A stretch of 64,000 nt of DNA. Origin: Vanessa cardui. Its lineage: Eukaryota; Arthropoda; Insecta; Lepidoptera; Nymphalidae. Location: assembly GCF_905220365.1 (NCBI RefSeq), contig NC_061154.1, positions 6,820,001-6,884,000 of the forward strand, read 5' to 3'. Shown one piece after another: positions 24,300 through 36,555 of the stretch (positions within the stretch are counted from its first letter, which is position 1; each line of letters opens with the position of its first letter). Below the pieces are notes generated by a model that did no database searches, was not told the origin of the DNA, and saw only the letters and a program-made list of their open reading frames with translations. Made by a program: the position numbers and the translations under genes.

Positions 24300-26230
24300 A
24301 TAGTGACTTACAAACTTGACAGCTCAATTACAAATATAACAGACAATTAAAAGTAAAAATTTATGCAAATATTACCATATAACTATTTTTTTTAATCAGA
24401 AAAAATACAATAAGTTCTCTCTTGTAAATTCAATCAGCACATATGTATGTTTTTTCGTTTAAATTTTGTACGTTGTACGGTTGAAAACTCGTATTTGAGT
24501 ATGAATTTCGCCTTTCTTGTGTTATATCTACTAGATAAATATACTAGATCACATTGATAATTAACGTTTCAAGTCGGTAACACATAGAATACTATCAACT
24601 AGAAAAAAATCACTACTTAAAGCTGCACAGATCATGCTTATAATTCCTTTTATTTAGTATTTGGCATATAAAAAATGTAGTTAATAACTTTTTCCGACGA
24701 AATTTGTTGCAAATCACAAATACAATATAAGAGTTATGGTTTTTCGTCATTCCTGAGTCAATCAATTTGTCTTAGTAGCAAGAAGGAAATATTGCATACA
24801 TGAATTATCAATTTATAATATATAATATTTAATTTATTTACGGTTTAGTCGGAGGACTAACGAGAATAATCGAAGTAGGTTATACACAAAGTTTAATACA
24901 CCCACGTGACCAATGCAGCGTCAAAACCATCGCCTTCGTATGACGTAACGAAATTGTTGCATCAAAGATGGAAGCTATAGAGGATGTACTTTCAAGAGAA
25001 AATGTTCAGCTCGTTGGTTTAATAACTTCATAAATCATACATGAAAAACCAATAAAGCGAATAATTGGAGGAACGCTTACATCGACGAAATTATCAGGTA
25101 ATTTTCAGGAATGCTGAAAACTATTCAAGTTATGCAAGCTAATTTCGACCATGTAATTAATAAGAAATAAAGTTCAATATTTAAATCAGGCTTTTCGAAT
25201 ATTAAAATTATGCCACAGATGACGGAAAATCGTTGGTGAGTTCTTGCAATTACGGTCTATTTTGGTTTAAATTGTTGCAGGCAATGTTGTGTATGTTATT
25301 ATACAACAACCTGTGAACCAGCCAATAACCCTTTGTAGAGAGGCGATCAATTTATTAGACAATAGCAAAACAACAGATTCCTTTGTTTTTGAAAGCAGTG
25401 ACCGGAAGACTCTTTTTATACCATTTATGTACTTTTTACTGTATGGTAAACGATGTTGTTACACACAATTAAGACTGAAATATTATTTATCAATCGGATT
25501 AATCTTTTACAAGCTTCATATAATTTGATTATTATTTCAAAATGTATCTCATATTTTAGAAGAAATGCTGCGAGTCAGCAATTATTCTTCTCCGTTTGAC
25601 AAAACCGTACAAATAAATCAGGACCACATTTATTGTGTATGCAATGAGATAATAGGCAAATCGTTGTATATATAGAGTTGGCAGGACTCTCATGGATTTA
25701 AGATTCACTCATAGATGAAGGAAATTCATTCTACAAATTCATGAGCATGACCTCAATATCACGAACGCCGATGTTGAAGATGAAAGATTTATTTTATGTA
25801 ATAATGAATATTTATGGACTCGTCAATCAACGGAGGTAATCAAGATCTATTTTGAAGACTGTCCCTCACTGGGCGCCTAGCTGAAACTAGGTAAATCTAG
25901 GTTCAATTAAAGGACACGATGATGATTAATAAGACTTAAAAGAAGTGTAATTAACTTTCAAAAATAACTTTGTTGTTATTTTATGTAAATTTGTTCTGCT
26001 TTTAATGAATAATTAATATTAACTGTTCTAACTTTACTTAGAGCGTAATTGCGTTATATATCTAAACATAGTTTCTCATTCATCAGATTCGTAGGACAAT
26101 TGAGAAGCTAAAGTATTTTTCTTATAATAAAGTCGGTTGGTTTTATAATCGTAGTGCGTACACGCCGACCCCGATGTGCGGTCGTCGCACCCCGTCCCCT
26201 ATCAGCTTACTCGTATTGATACGGACTTAT
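24300..26230. other. non-coding stretch, possible degraded mobile-element remnants
   Basis: No intact frame. Around 24960-25560 short in-frame pieces and slightly higher GC suggest a decayed coding relic, but no reverse transcriptase or transposase motif could be read. A GC-rich patch (CGCCGACCCCGATGTGCGG and neighbours, about 26162-26205) abuts repeat G copy 2. Confidence 0.4.
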
Positions 26231-26231
26231 T

Positions 26232-26312
26232 ATATAGGCCACCTAGGACATCTTAATAATATTACGAAGTACCTAATTGCCGATTACAATGTTATAATAG
26301 TGCCATTGATTC
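26232..26312 (-). repeat. unclassified repeat G, copy 2
   Basis: Reverse complement of the segment at 21318-21405: GGCCACCTAGGACATCTTAA, ATTACGAAGTACCTAATTG, ACAATGTTATAATAGTGCC and ATTGATTCTTATTGTT. It differs at several positions and by small gaps, so the two copies are old. Confidence 0.7.
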
Positions 26313-26314
26313 TT

Positions 26315-27970
26315 ATTGTTCTTTGGAAATTGGATAAAATTGGCTAAAAATAAGTGTTTTTGAACTTTTGTTTACAGTAGTGACTTGGTATCGTCACGAA
26401 ATCCAGTCGATCTTTTCCATACTCTCTGTATTTTTGCAATTTATCATATGAAGGTTTTAATTCACAAGGGCCTCTTAATAATACATTTCATAGCCATTAT
26501 GTATAGTTTACTTTCAATAAATATATTTTTCTAATATAATCTACATATTTTTCTCTATAAAACGTTTTTGAAAAATATTACTGAAACATTATAAATTTAC
26601 AAATCAGTAACGTTTAAAACCATTGAACCAACAAAATTATAAAAAAAATTCTTTTTCGTTTCGAAATCTGTAAGAAGTTACAAAATACACAGGTACATAT
26701 TAGATTAAATAAAAACTCTATCGAATTCTTAGAAAATGACGAGATTGAATTCGACGCCATTTTAAACTATGTTTTAATTGCATTTTCATTCTTATTTCTT
26801 TTTTGTCATCAATAGTAGTAGTCAGTGTTTCGTTATTGATAAATTAATTGGAATAATATATATTATATTATTATTTAACTGGCAATAAATGCCAGAGTAA
26901 ATATTGAAACTTGAGTAAGTAACAAATTACATGACGCCACTTAATAACAAAAATACATCGTTAGATTGATTTAATTTAGTTCAATAGAGCTATACAAATT
27001 AGTTGGAGTGTTCCTGTTCAACTCAAAGCTGAGTACACACGACGGTCTGGTCATAGAAGTCTTTGTGTGGATCTTCCTTATTGTCTCCGCCCTCATACTG
27101 CAGTAATGATTCCCTTTCAACCATTTCGAAGAGATTAAACCAATAAATATATGTAACTATACGAATACAAACTAATAGCCCTTGGGCGCGTTAATTCCAC
27201 GTTAAATTTAATAACTAATAATATATGTAAATCTGTATCATGTTAAATATACGTTTTATTATAATTCACATGAAGTTGACGTATGAAAAGTTAATTGAAT
27301 ATATTTTAACTCAAATATTTTGATTCACTTCGTAATATTAGTAATATCAATTTCGGTTTCCCATTATTTGATCGGATCGGTGAAACAATGAATCAACTAT
27401 TTACAGTATAATCTTCGACACAAAAATCTTTTCAAACAAAGCCATTGTCAGCGGTCGATTGGCAGGTATCAAAACGTACTAATTAATCATTACTCTTACT
27501 CGCCCATTGGTCGAATTAAGATCGGAATTCGTTGAAAATAAAAAATATAAGGCATTCAAAGATATCGATATAATATATATACCTTGTCGTTATTATTGCA
27601 TTAAAAAAAAATTAAGTTTCATTGACGTTGTCCTAGTAAAGCTTTCTTCTGTTCAGCTAAACTTTTCGTCTGTTACTGGATATAATGAATTTTTAATATT
27701 ATAATCATTGTGTATTCATGTTAGCTGTTTAAAATGGCTTTAATAGTTTCCTCTTCACTCGATTATGTATATTTAGATTTAATTAACATTTGATGTATAT
27801 TACGTACAAACATTACGATCACACCGAAAGGTTTGAGAAATGTGTGGATATATCGCCTAAGTCTTAAAGATTTAGTCAGTATTTTATATTTGAATTATAC
27901 ACTATTCAGTAAGGAATTATGTACCAACCATATGTATTACGATTACTATAAAGCGATATTATGCATATAG
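26315..27970. other. AT-rich non-coding stretch
   Basis: No gene or repeat recognised. The patch at 27020-27115 is GC-richer, without identifiable content. Confidence 0.5.
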
Positions 27971-27972
27971 AC

Positions 27973-28060
27973 CCGAGAAGGATACGACTAGAACACGTTA
28001 ACCCTAAATGAAGATTGCGTGTTCATAGCCTTGCAAGCCTAGTGATGTGTACAATGTGCT
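27973..28060 (+). mobile_element. degenerate SINE B tRNA head
   Basis: CCGAGAAGGATACGACTAG, AACACGTTAACCC, TGAAGATTGCGTGTTCATAGCC and TTGCAAGCC follow the plan of the family B head (CCGAGATGGCCCAGTGG, GATTGCGGGTTCAAACCC, GCAAGCACC), with many substitutions. The body is missing. Confidence 0.5.
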
Positions 28061-28270
28061 GCATTGTTGTTTTTAATATATTTTTTGTTAAACTTTTTTT
28101 AGAACTGTTTTTAGATGTTGAATGTATATCACATATGTAACAAACATTTGGAGTCCCGAGGTGGAATAAGCTAAGAATATTATCTATATAAAGAACTTTT
28201 TCTACGATCTTTTAGAGGTTGTTTTTAGGAAATGGAGGTCGACGTGATAAATCTGCTTAAATCGTCATTA

Positions 28271-28468
28271 CATAATATAAAAAAAGTCGCTTACCACTCT
28301 CTATCCCTATATATGGTTGAATCTATAAAATAACACAAAGGAATGTGATCCGGTAATAGATAAGTTGATTCAAAGAGGAGGTTTATATGTATAATAAACG
28401 CACAAAATAGTAGTTAAATACTGATAATGTTAGAGGTTTTAAAGTAATCGTAAACAAACACATTTTTT
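28271..28468 (+). mobile_element. Helitron-like family D, 3'-truncated copy
   Basis: CATAATATAAAAAAAGTCGC, CTCTATCCCTATATATGG, GATTCAAAGAGGAGG, TACTGATAATGTTAGAGG and ATCGTAAACAAACACATTT match family D in order. It ends before the GCACCCGTGCGAAGCC terminus. Confidence 0.7.
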
Positions 28469-28469
28469 G

Positions 28470-29716
28470 CGCTTAAATTACAAATGCTAGCTGAACCCAA
28501 CGATCAAAGTAATGTACTACAGTATTGTACACCTTACAAAGGTCTTAAACGATCCGTTGCTAAGTGATTATCTAATACGAGCTATCGCCGCGAGTAAGGC
28601 TATTAATTAATAAGGCTACAATTTAATTCATTTGGTACAATATCTTTCGCTTCGGTCACTGGTTCTTTGTGTGAGTTTTGCAGTGGAGTGCACATTCGTG
28701 TTCATCTATCTCTTTGCTTCTGTCTGCGTTCATTAAGGAGAGTGCTCGTTTCGCCACTTATTAACTGGTTCATTGGGTTCTAGCTTTCAAACAGTCTTGA
28801 TTAAATATGGATTTAATATAAAATTATTGTTATCGGTAGGCGGAAACTTTTCGTTCTCTTTGTCGTGTCGTCATCATGATAATAACTCTTTGTACAAACT
28901 GAAGTTAAGAACAGCTTAGTGTGGCATCATTGAATTGAACCCACGATCGTTGTTTCAGATACATTGTTCACTTCACTAGGCCATCACGCTCTTATGTATC
29001 AAATTACCAGACCTAGCTCCACAATCTTAACAGAGAAACTTATCATATATTGTTTTCTATTTAAGCAATCGATCTTAAGAAATGCATTAATAGGAAATTT
29101 TATAGTTGAAAATTTAAATTATTGTCCACAATTAATTATTTTATTTTAAAGAAATAATCTAGTATAGCCAATATTTGGTATATAGTTTCATGCTAAATAT
29201 AACTTATAAAAAATTAAGAATTTATTATAAAATATTATTTAGGAATAACGTATAAGCATAAATAAACAGAATAATCATTACATGATGGTTCATAACGTTC
29301 TTAATTGACGCAAAAAAACCATACATTCGAATACTGTCCGAAAGTGAAACGTATTTCATTATTATTTTTGGTACGTCTGTTCGTAACATACGACGTTTAT
29401 TCAATTATAGATTTGAATATCGATTTCAATTCAGTCATATTAATTTAATTCAGTATAGATTATATATTTGACACATAGATAACGTCCAATCATACATTCC
29501 GATTACTCTCATGGTTGTATTAATAACCAATCATGGCATAGCGCATTTAGCTAAAGCAATAGGATACTCCATTCGACAATGTTCGTTTAATTAGTGCCTA
29601 CTGCAACCACATCTGCTAATCAAAACTGATTAACCGTCAACAAATCAATTGTCTTAATTAATATTCAACTATGTACTATATTAAGTATATTTTAACTTTA
29701 TATATTATAATTATTA
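28470..29716. other. AT-rich non-coding stretch
   Basis: No gene or repeat recognised. The segment at 28560-28780 is less AT-rich than average but has no long frame. Confidence 0.5.
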
Positions 29717-29995
29717 AAAGTAAAAATGTAAAAGTAACAGCCTGTAAATTACCCACTGCTGGGCTAAGGCTTCCTTTTCCATTATGTAGAGAGTTTGGAA
29801 CATATTCCACTACGCTGTTCCAATGCGGGTTGGTGGATTGCATATGTGGCAGAATTTCGATGAAATTAGACACAGGCAGGTTTCCTCACGATGTTTTCCT
29901 TCACCGCCGAGCACAAGATGAATTATAAACACAAATTAAGCACATATATATAGTTAGGCTTGCTTGGGTTTGAACCCGAAGTCATCGGTTATCGG
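29717..29995 (-). mobile_element. SINE family B, near full-length, ACTTT-type tail
   Basis: The plus strand begins AAAAGTAAAAATGTAAAAG (the complement of an ACTTT-type tail), then AACAGCCTGTAAATT, CCCACTGCTGGGCTAAGG, CACTACGCTGTTCCAATGC, GGTTTCCTCACGATG and the B-box complement GGGTTTGAACCC. The head breaks off just before the A box. Short frames on both strands here belong to the SINE. Confidence 0.88.
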
Positions 29996-29999
29996 TCTT

Positions 30000-32500
30000 A
30001 TAATAATTATATAAAAACATTTATTTTGTTTCTCCCTCTAGATTTTTATGTGTGTTATAAGTTCTTATTTATAATTAAATAAGTTCTATGTTATATAGAC
30101 ATTAGACACATATTAAAAAAAATCATTAGCAAACGTTATGAGGATATACAAACTGTAATCGGAAGAAGTAAATAGTTACAGTTTGATGAAGCTCGGCAAT
30201 TTAAAGAGCGAGTATCTGAAGTATAGCGGAGTAAATACCATGTTATTTATAAAATTAAAGTAACAATCTGTAAATATTCTTCTATTGGACTTCTACAAGA
30301 GAATAACTTCTTAAAGAGAAGGTAACGACCAATGTATCAAAATTTTCTACAAATTTAGTAGCACATATGTCAAAATTAAATTATTTAGGATTTACTTCAA
30401 CATCATATAACATCACCATTCCACGCCTTCAAGATTTATATAGTAACTAGTTTTAGTTCATATTTGTATATATTTAAGCATTTAATATTATTTTTCTTAT
30501 GTAATTCTTATTTCTATAAAATAAATATAAAAATGACTTCAACATCTCGAAAATAAATTTAGAACATAAAAAAATGGTGCTTGTTTTGATGATATTATAA
30601 TTTCGAATATACTGTCCAACTGAACAATCTCGGTCAGCATCATCTGTTCAACCCTCGTAAATGAAAATACAAAATTTAGTAATACAATCATAATCCTAGT
30701 TAATCCAAGGTATTAAATATACTCAGATATAGTGAATAGAGAGTAATAAGATATGATACTGCGGTTTCGTAGCATTGTGGGTATTTTGGTTACCGCGATT
30801 AACACCTTGTAACATTAAATCTACCTTTATTACATCAACAAAACAAACATATATTCGAATATGATACGGAGCTAACGTACATGGAGTATAAAGTCTGGAA
30901 ATTCTCTATAAATAGTTTCACTGTAAAAACCGAACGTCTGGCGAGAAAGCGGGAAATGCAACAGGAAGGTGGATGATGTTTCCGATACTGCCACACACTG
31001 CTGAGGAACGTACTCGACAGCAGCGATACCAAGTATTTCCAACCAGGAAATGTGAATAGTATAAGCGGCCTTTGAAATGTACCAACGCATCTCGTTCACT
31101 GTCCTCACATTTCTATTTATCAAGATCACACTTTGATTGGCACGACGCATTATCATGACGTGTGTATACACGATATTACCGAGCAATTGCATTCAAAGGC
31201 CTTTCTCATTGAAATTAGTTCAAGTGATTGGTATATAATGCTTCTCTATCAACCATTATGGGCACAATATCGCAGTGCACTTGCAAATTAATATGACCTA
31301 CATGGTGTTATGTGTGTCGCATTGTTTTTTCATCTACATATATTATATATGTTTAACTTGAGCTTAGAAACAAATTTGTTTTGAATTTTCAGGACGTTCG
31401 AAATTTCAGCTGATCGGTTCGGTGGAGATTAATTTCATATTGGAGATTTTTAGTCTCGCATATTTACGTTCGCTTACTATTTTTTTTAAGGCGAAACGTT
31501 TTTTGAATTTAGTAACCGAACTTCGGTTGCGATTTTATTTACTTTGCGTTGTAAATACATGAATATTTCCAGCAGAAACATATCAAATTCGTATCTTCGT
31601 TGATTATTTTTTAAACCTAATATTATTCTTTCGTCTCAAAATCTTTGTATTTTTAATTTCGAACATATGTCCTTTTACAAATGCATCAATAAAACCTCTT
31701 TTTTTAAATAACGGTCTCGCATTAATCCTATTATGAAAGAAATTAAACTTCCATTGCGGTGTTAAATAACAAGTTGTTGAATGAGAATTAAATTCCTATG
31801 GACTATTTTAAACCGGGACGTCCGGGAGCAATTCAAACATAATCTGATTTGCTGCGTTTTGAGCGAGTTCACAGTTCTGCATCAAGCGGCTGCATTTATC
31901 AATAACTCAATACAAGTGGTTTTGAAACGTCCCTCGGATATGATTTTTACCCTTCTAATAATATTTTATTTACCATTTCATATCCTATGTACACAGTTAT
32001 GGAACTGTTTAAATATGAATGAAACTAGTTATCTCCATAACTCTATAGGTATTTACTTCATTTTAGGTACTAACGTTATGAGCATCTTCTCTATAAATTA
32101 TATATTATTTTAAACATACAAATCCTATAAATTAATTCATGTTGAAATAAAATATCAATATCATCTATAAAAAAAATCAAATAAAAGCAAACGATTATTG
32201 TTACAAAATTAATTAAATTGCAAATTGATTCACAATAAATTCAAATATTTTTCCATTTAAAATACTTCGATTTATAAATAAGTTAAAATTAAAACCATGC
32301 TAGCCGTGTATTTAAAAAGAACGACGAATTTATTGTTTAATAAATTTCCGTCGCAACTCTGTTTGACCCTCGCTTATTTCGATGCCTGTCTCATACATGC
32401 CATGAGCCTTCAATTTACCAGATTGTTTGACGTTTATGGCTATTGCTCCGTTCGTTACGATCATAGCGTTGAATTATAGGTACGATATGTCAACACATCC
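30000..32500. other. AT-rich non-coding stretch with two open frames of about 110 codons
   Basis: Frames of 106 codons (30872-31192, minus) and 110 codons (31781-32113, plus) are the longest here. Neither has a recognisable domain or a convincing start context. The DNA around 30895-31190 is locally less AT-rich and could be regulatory or an old exon. Confidence 0.4.
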
Positions 32501-32503
32501 AAG

Positions 32504-33095
32504 ATAAATAAAATTTTAACAAAAAGAAAAACCGACTTCCAACAAAACACTATTTTAAAACAAATAAAAATGCACTAAAAAGTAATAAAAATAATTGCAT
32601 ATTTAACATATTTTTGAGAGTCCTCCTAGGTAAAATGAAATGAAAAGTATTAGACTACTTAAAAGTTGATTTACGATTATATAATGTAGTTATAGTTATT
32701 GTTATATTTGGAGCCGGTGTCAGCCACGGGCACACGCTTCAACAATCAAAAGAAAGAAGCGATACGAGCCTCTTGATTAACCCAGTATAATATCGTATAA
32801 AAGGTAATTTGTAAGAAACATATTTCTTACAGTATTCTCGTATTGCTTTTTTGATAGATATAGTATAGGGTTGGCTGACACCGACTCCAAATATAGCAAT
32901 AATTATAACTACATTATATAATCGTAAATCAACTTTTAAGTAGTCTAATACTTTTCATTTCATTTTACCTAGGAGGACTCTCAAAAATATGTTAAATATG
33001 CAATTATTTTTATTACTTTTTAGTGCATTTTTATTTGTTTTAAAATAGTGTTTTGTTGGAAGTCGGTTTTTCTTTTTGTTAAAATTTTATTTATT
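32504..33095. mobile_element. fold-back element (592 bp) with about 224-bp terminal inverted repeats
   Basis: Left arm 32504-32727 and right arm 32871-33095 are reverse complements with only about three mismatches by eye; the outer ~190 bp of each arm are identical. The termini carry AACCGACTTCCAAC. The 143-bp centre is also largely self-complementary (GCGATACGAG pairs with CTCGTATTGC, GTAAGAAA with TTTCTTAC), so nearly the whole element folds as one hairpin. No open frame. It behaves like a foldback/MITE; superfamily unknown. Confidence 0.9.
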
Positions 33096-33454
33096 TTTTG
33101 ATTTTAAGTGAAACTGATGTAGACTAACATTTTTTTCTTAATATGGATAGATTAAGCGTGCCGTTTATATGAATCAGAAACTACTTCGAGGACAATTTCA
33201 AAGGAAACTTTCGAATAAAGCAAAAATAGACTTTCGAAAATGCGGATTTCATACGTTATGCGGCATAAACTACACGGTACCACACTCGAAAGAGTTGTAA
33301 TCGACCTCAGTAAAAAAACTTTGAAAAAGACCAATTATATTTCGGACATCATATGACATCACATCACATAGGTACACAAAATTTGATTAAAGATAGTAAG
33401 AAAATCTGCCCCATATCGCACCCTAACTGCGAGCCGTATAGGAGTTCCATCACT

Positions 33455-33703
33455 ACATAGTATAAAACAAAGTCGCTTTCTCTGTCCCTATATCTTTAAA
33501 TCTACGCAACGGATTTTGATGCGGTTTTTTTTAAAAGATAGTGTGATTCAAGGGGAAGGTTTGTGTATAAAATACATGAACAATATAGTAAAGAAACACT
33601 GATAATTTTAGAAGTTTGCGATGTGATGTCGTAAATAAACAAATTCTGTAGTATATTTAGTATCAGTATTGCACCCGTGCGAAGCCGGGGTGTGTAGCTA
33701 GTT
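33455..33703 (+). mobile_element. Helitron-like family D, full-length reference copy
   Basis: ACATAGTATAAAACAAAGTC opens the copy. It continues with CAACGGATTTTGATGCGG, GATAGTGTGATTCAAGGGG, CAATATAGTAAAGAAACACTG and TTCTGTAGTATATTTAGTATC, then GCACCCGTGCGAAGCCGGGG and a GCTAGT terminus. The GC stem ahead of CTAG and the absence of terminal inverted repeats suggest a Helitron derivative. Confidence 0.85.
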
Positions 33704-33704
33704 C

Positions 33705-34141
33705 ATTATAATATTCGACTATGATAATTACATAAATATAACCACATTACGGAAGGTGACTCAAATATCCAAATAACCTATAAATAAAAGATTCGACTGA
33801 GTATCGCTAACGTGCTCCTCAGAATTGTTCCGTTCCCTTCCGTTCCGTTACTTTGTCATGGATCCTGTGCTCAGAACCTTACCAAACTTTCACAAAATTA
33901 CCCTTGAAGTATATATTTTATAATAAAAAAAGAATTATCAAAATTGGTTGACGTGATTTTCAGTTATTCACCTATTTGTCGCGCATATACATAATGCAAA
34001 TTTAAGACTTATGTCGTTTTCATATGGATACCATCATCGGAAAAAAATAAAAAAAAAATGGGACCCCACGGGAAGCACTACCTTTCAAACAAAAAAAAAA
34101 TTATCAAAATCGGTCCACCCAGTGAAAAGTTATGAGGTAAC

Positions 34142-34182
<41 letters not shown>

Positions 34183-34222
34183 GACGAATTGATAACCTCC
34201 TCCTTTTGGAAGTCGGTTGAAA
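33705..34222 (-). mobile_element. unclassified repeat F with terminal CCGACTTCC motif
   Basis: Read on the minus strand it starts TTCAACCGACTTCCAAAAGG, then GAGGTTATCAATTCGTCTG, a T31 tract, CATAACTTTTCACTGGGTGG, GGGGTCCCATTTTTTTTT and GGTATCCATATGAAAACG. I recall this opening as common in Lepidoptera. It contains two diverged copies of an AAAATTATCAAAATCGG unit (33931 and 34098). Its far boundary is not certain. Confidence 0.6.
34148..34178 (+). repeat. A31 homopolymer
   Basis: An uninterrupted run of 31 A residues inside repeat F, prone to length error. It creates the artefactual Lys-rich and Phe-rich open frames on the two strands (34011-34281). Confidence 0.9.
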
Positions 34223-34350
34223 AGGGATAAATAACCCGAAATAATAATAATACAATTGTATTTGTTTAGTTCAAGCTTCATTAAAATTTTAACTTAATCT
34301 AATTTGGTTTAAGCTATTAATCGGAACATTGCGTTCATTTATACCTACAG

Positions 34351-34620
34351 TTATTGGTAATTCGACGTATATCCGTTAGGTGATGATAGGGATGACTATT
34401 TGCAATAATTTTAACCCACTTAAGCGTAATCCAAAACGGAACCATTTTTGAGTTATCACGTTTTTAGCTTTTTTGAAAATTTATCAAAAATGCAACTTCA
34501 AAAATTTATTTAAAAAAAGTATCCATAATTTTTTTTTCTTTTGTTTTTTAATAATGATTAAACACTGGATATTTGTCCTATCACCTCCTAAGGGATACAT
34601 GTACGTCGAATTACCAATAA
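34351..34620. mobile_element. 270-bp MITE with about 40-bp terminal inverted repeats
   Basis: The left end TTATTGGTAATTCGACGTAT (from 34351) and TTAGGTGATGATAGG match the reverse complement of the right end CCTATCACCTCCTAAGGG to TACGTCGAATTACCAATAA (34577-34620), with a few differences. The internal sequence is A/T-rich with no frame. CCCTTAA follows the right end. The size and TIRs fit a MITE; the parental superfamily is unknown. Confidence 0.8.
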
Positions 34621-34624
34621 CCCT

Positions 34625-36555
34625 TAATTAAAAACAAAAAAGTTATCACCCTCTATACGAAAGTGAGCGTAGATGTTGAATGAATTAAAACAAGCGTAGT
34701 AAACAGACAATGAATTCGAAAGATTGCGTTGATAACCTCACAATGTATGCATGGCTTTATCGAGAAATTATCTGCAAATTCAAATAAGCTGTCACTGGTG
34801 CGGCGCCAGACGCCGATATCCTGACAATAGGGGCAACTCTTGACCTGCCTTTGTTACATCGAATACTGGAAGAGGATATGAACTGCGCTCAGTAGTATTA
34901 TTTAGTTTATGATCTATCTTAACTCATTGACTACTATATATGTACGGTAAAATCGCTATATTAAAAATGGTTATACGAATTTCAAAGCGGATAACTAAAT
35001 GTGGGGTCTGACCTTTGGTTTAATAAAGCTTATGAGAATATTGGAAGTAATCATAACATTTTGATTTTATATCAAAATGTTAACATAACAAATCTTTACG
35101 TTTTTTATGATGTTTTAACACCTAATTAATTAATTACTTACAGACATCAAAACTATTTTAAACACAAATCTTATTTATAATTCTTATTTTATAATATATA
35201 TTTATATGATCTCACTACATTTCTTAAAATAAAAAAAGCGAATAATGAATTAAATAATTATTATAGATAATAATTTGTTAAGCAGAATTATCAGTACTTG
35301 TATTCAATTGTAGAATACTATGCGAAGATTTCATTAGTAAAATAATAATATTAAGAAAGTGAAACTTTTGAATATAGCTATTAATTCAAGAGGTTATCTC
35401 TCATAGTTTTATCGAAACGAATGTAAATAAAGGTTAACCCTTGGCCCGTTTAATGCTCCTGCGCCGGAAACAGTGCATTAAACGCGTTAAAGTCAAGCGT
35501 GATCGATCACCGCCGGTTCATCGACGTCCAATTACCGTTATCGAGTCGCAAACTCAAAATCGATAACTCGTAATGAATGTATTAGTTTTATCGCGACTGT
35601 TTGTCTATTAGTGAGGCAAAGCTATTAAAAAAATTACTTGTAATATTATCACTAATTACTCGAGCCCTACATTAAAACTTATCTCCATCCATATTAAGAA
35701 CAAGAGATAACGTTTACAAAATAATCGATTGAAAGTAGCCTGTTTGTATTTATTGTTTTATTCGATAGTAAAGCATGATCTATTACTAAATATTTCAACC
35801 GGCAGTCAGCAATGCTTTGTGTTGCTAAATTCCTGTTAGGAAGGTGATTGGGCCCGTGTAATTGCATACACAAAGGGCGTCACATCTTCCCATTACGGAG
35901 GTTATGGGTATGCGTTATATGGGATTGAAGGATTACCTAATTTTCATTCCCAATGCCTTTGATTGCTGGTTGCCTCTTACAATTACTATAAATACTTTGC
36001 TTTTATATATAAAATTCAAAAATAACTAATTTCTGTCGGTCTCCAATCACTCGTAATGGAAATTGTTGATTCTTAAGATCAGACTCAAAACAAAAAGCTC
36101 TGACAGGCCAAAAAGAAGGCTTACATAATTTCCTCAGTGTGTATGTATGTTTTTACATTTTAATATTGGAAAGTCTTCATCAAGGTTCCTTGACTGTTTA
36201 AAATTCATCAAAATAAAATCAATGACACCCAAGTTATTATATACGTATAAAAGGTAATTAATTAAAACAAATAAAAAATAGAATCCATCAAGCCGTACGA
36301 GTGTGATTATTCTTTATTATTTACATTCGTAGCTAATGCAGTACAATGTGTGGTTCAATTTTTTTTATCAATACAATCATCCAATCCGATTCGCTGCATT
36401 GTACGAGTACTGTGTCAGAAAGCTTATCGCACGTGCCAACAATTGTACAAAGCTACAACTCAATCGGATGAACGATACGCGAAATACAATACAAGTCAAA
36501 ACCAGAGATTTTAGAATTTTATAATATTTACAGTAAGCGGTCGAACAAAATAAAG
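34625..36555. other. non-coding stretch with GC-richer islands
   Basis: No gene recognised. Three patches stand out from the AT-rich background: 34790-34865 (GGCGCCAGACGCC), 35436-35545 (CCTGCGCCGGAAACAG, and inverted GTTTAATGC/GCATTAAAC at 35448-35456 and 35475-35483), and 35805-35960 (GGGATTGAAGGATTACC, GCCTTTGATTGC). Their complexity and motif content would fit cis-regulatory DNA; this is inference. Confidence 0.45.

Noticed and set aside
24960..25560. Possible retroelement or transposase relic
   Set aside because: Only short in-frame pieces; no catalytic motif of reverse transcriptase, integrase or transposase could be read, so no family was assigned.
30872..31192. 106-codon minus-strand frame and an overlapping 65-codon frame
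   Set aside because: Overlapping frames in different registers with no recognisable motif; more likely non-coding DNA of less extreme composition.
31781..32113. 110-codon plus-strand frame
   Set aside because: Hydrophobic but without a clear signal peptide, family motif or intron/exon context; probably chance.
34011..34281. Lys-rich and Phe-rich frames on opposite strands
   Set aside because: Produced by the A31 tract and neighbouring A runs in repeat F.
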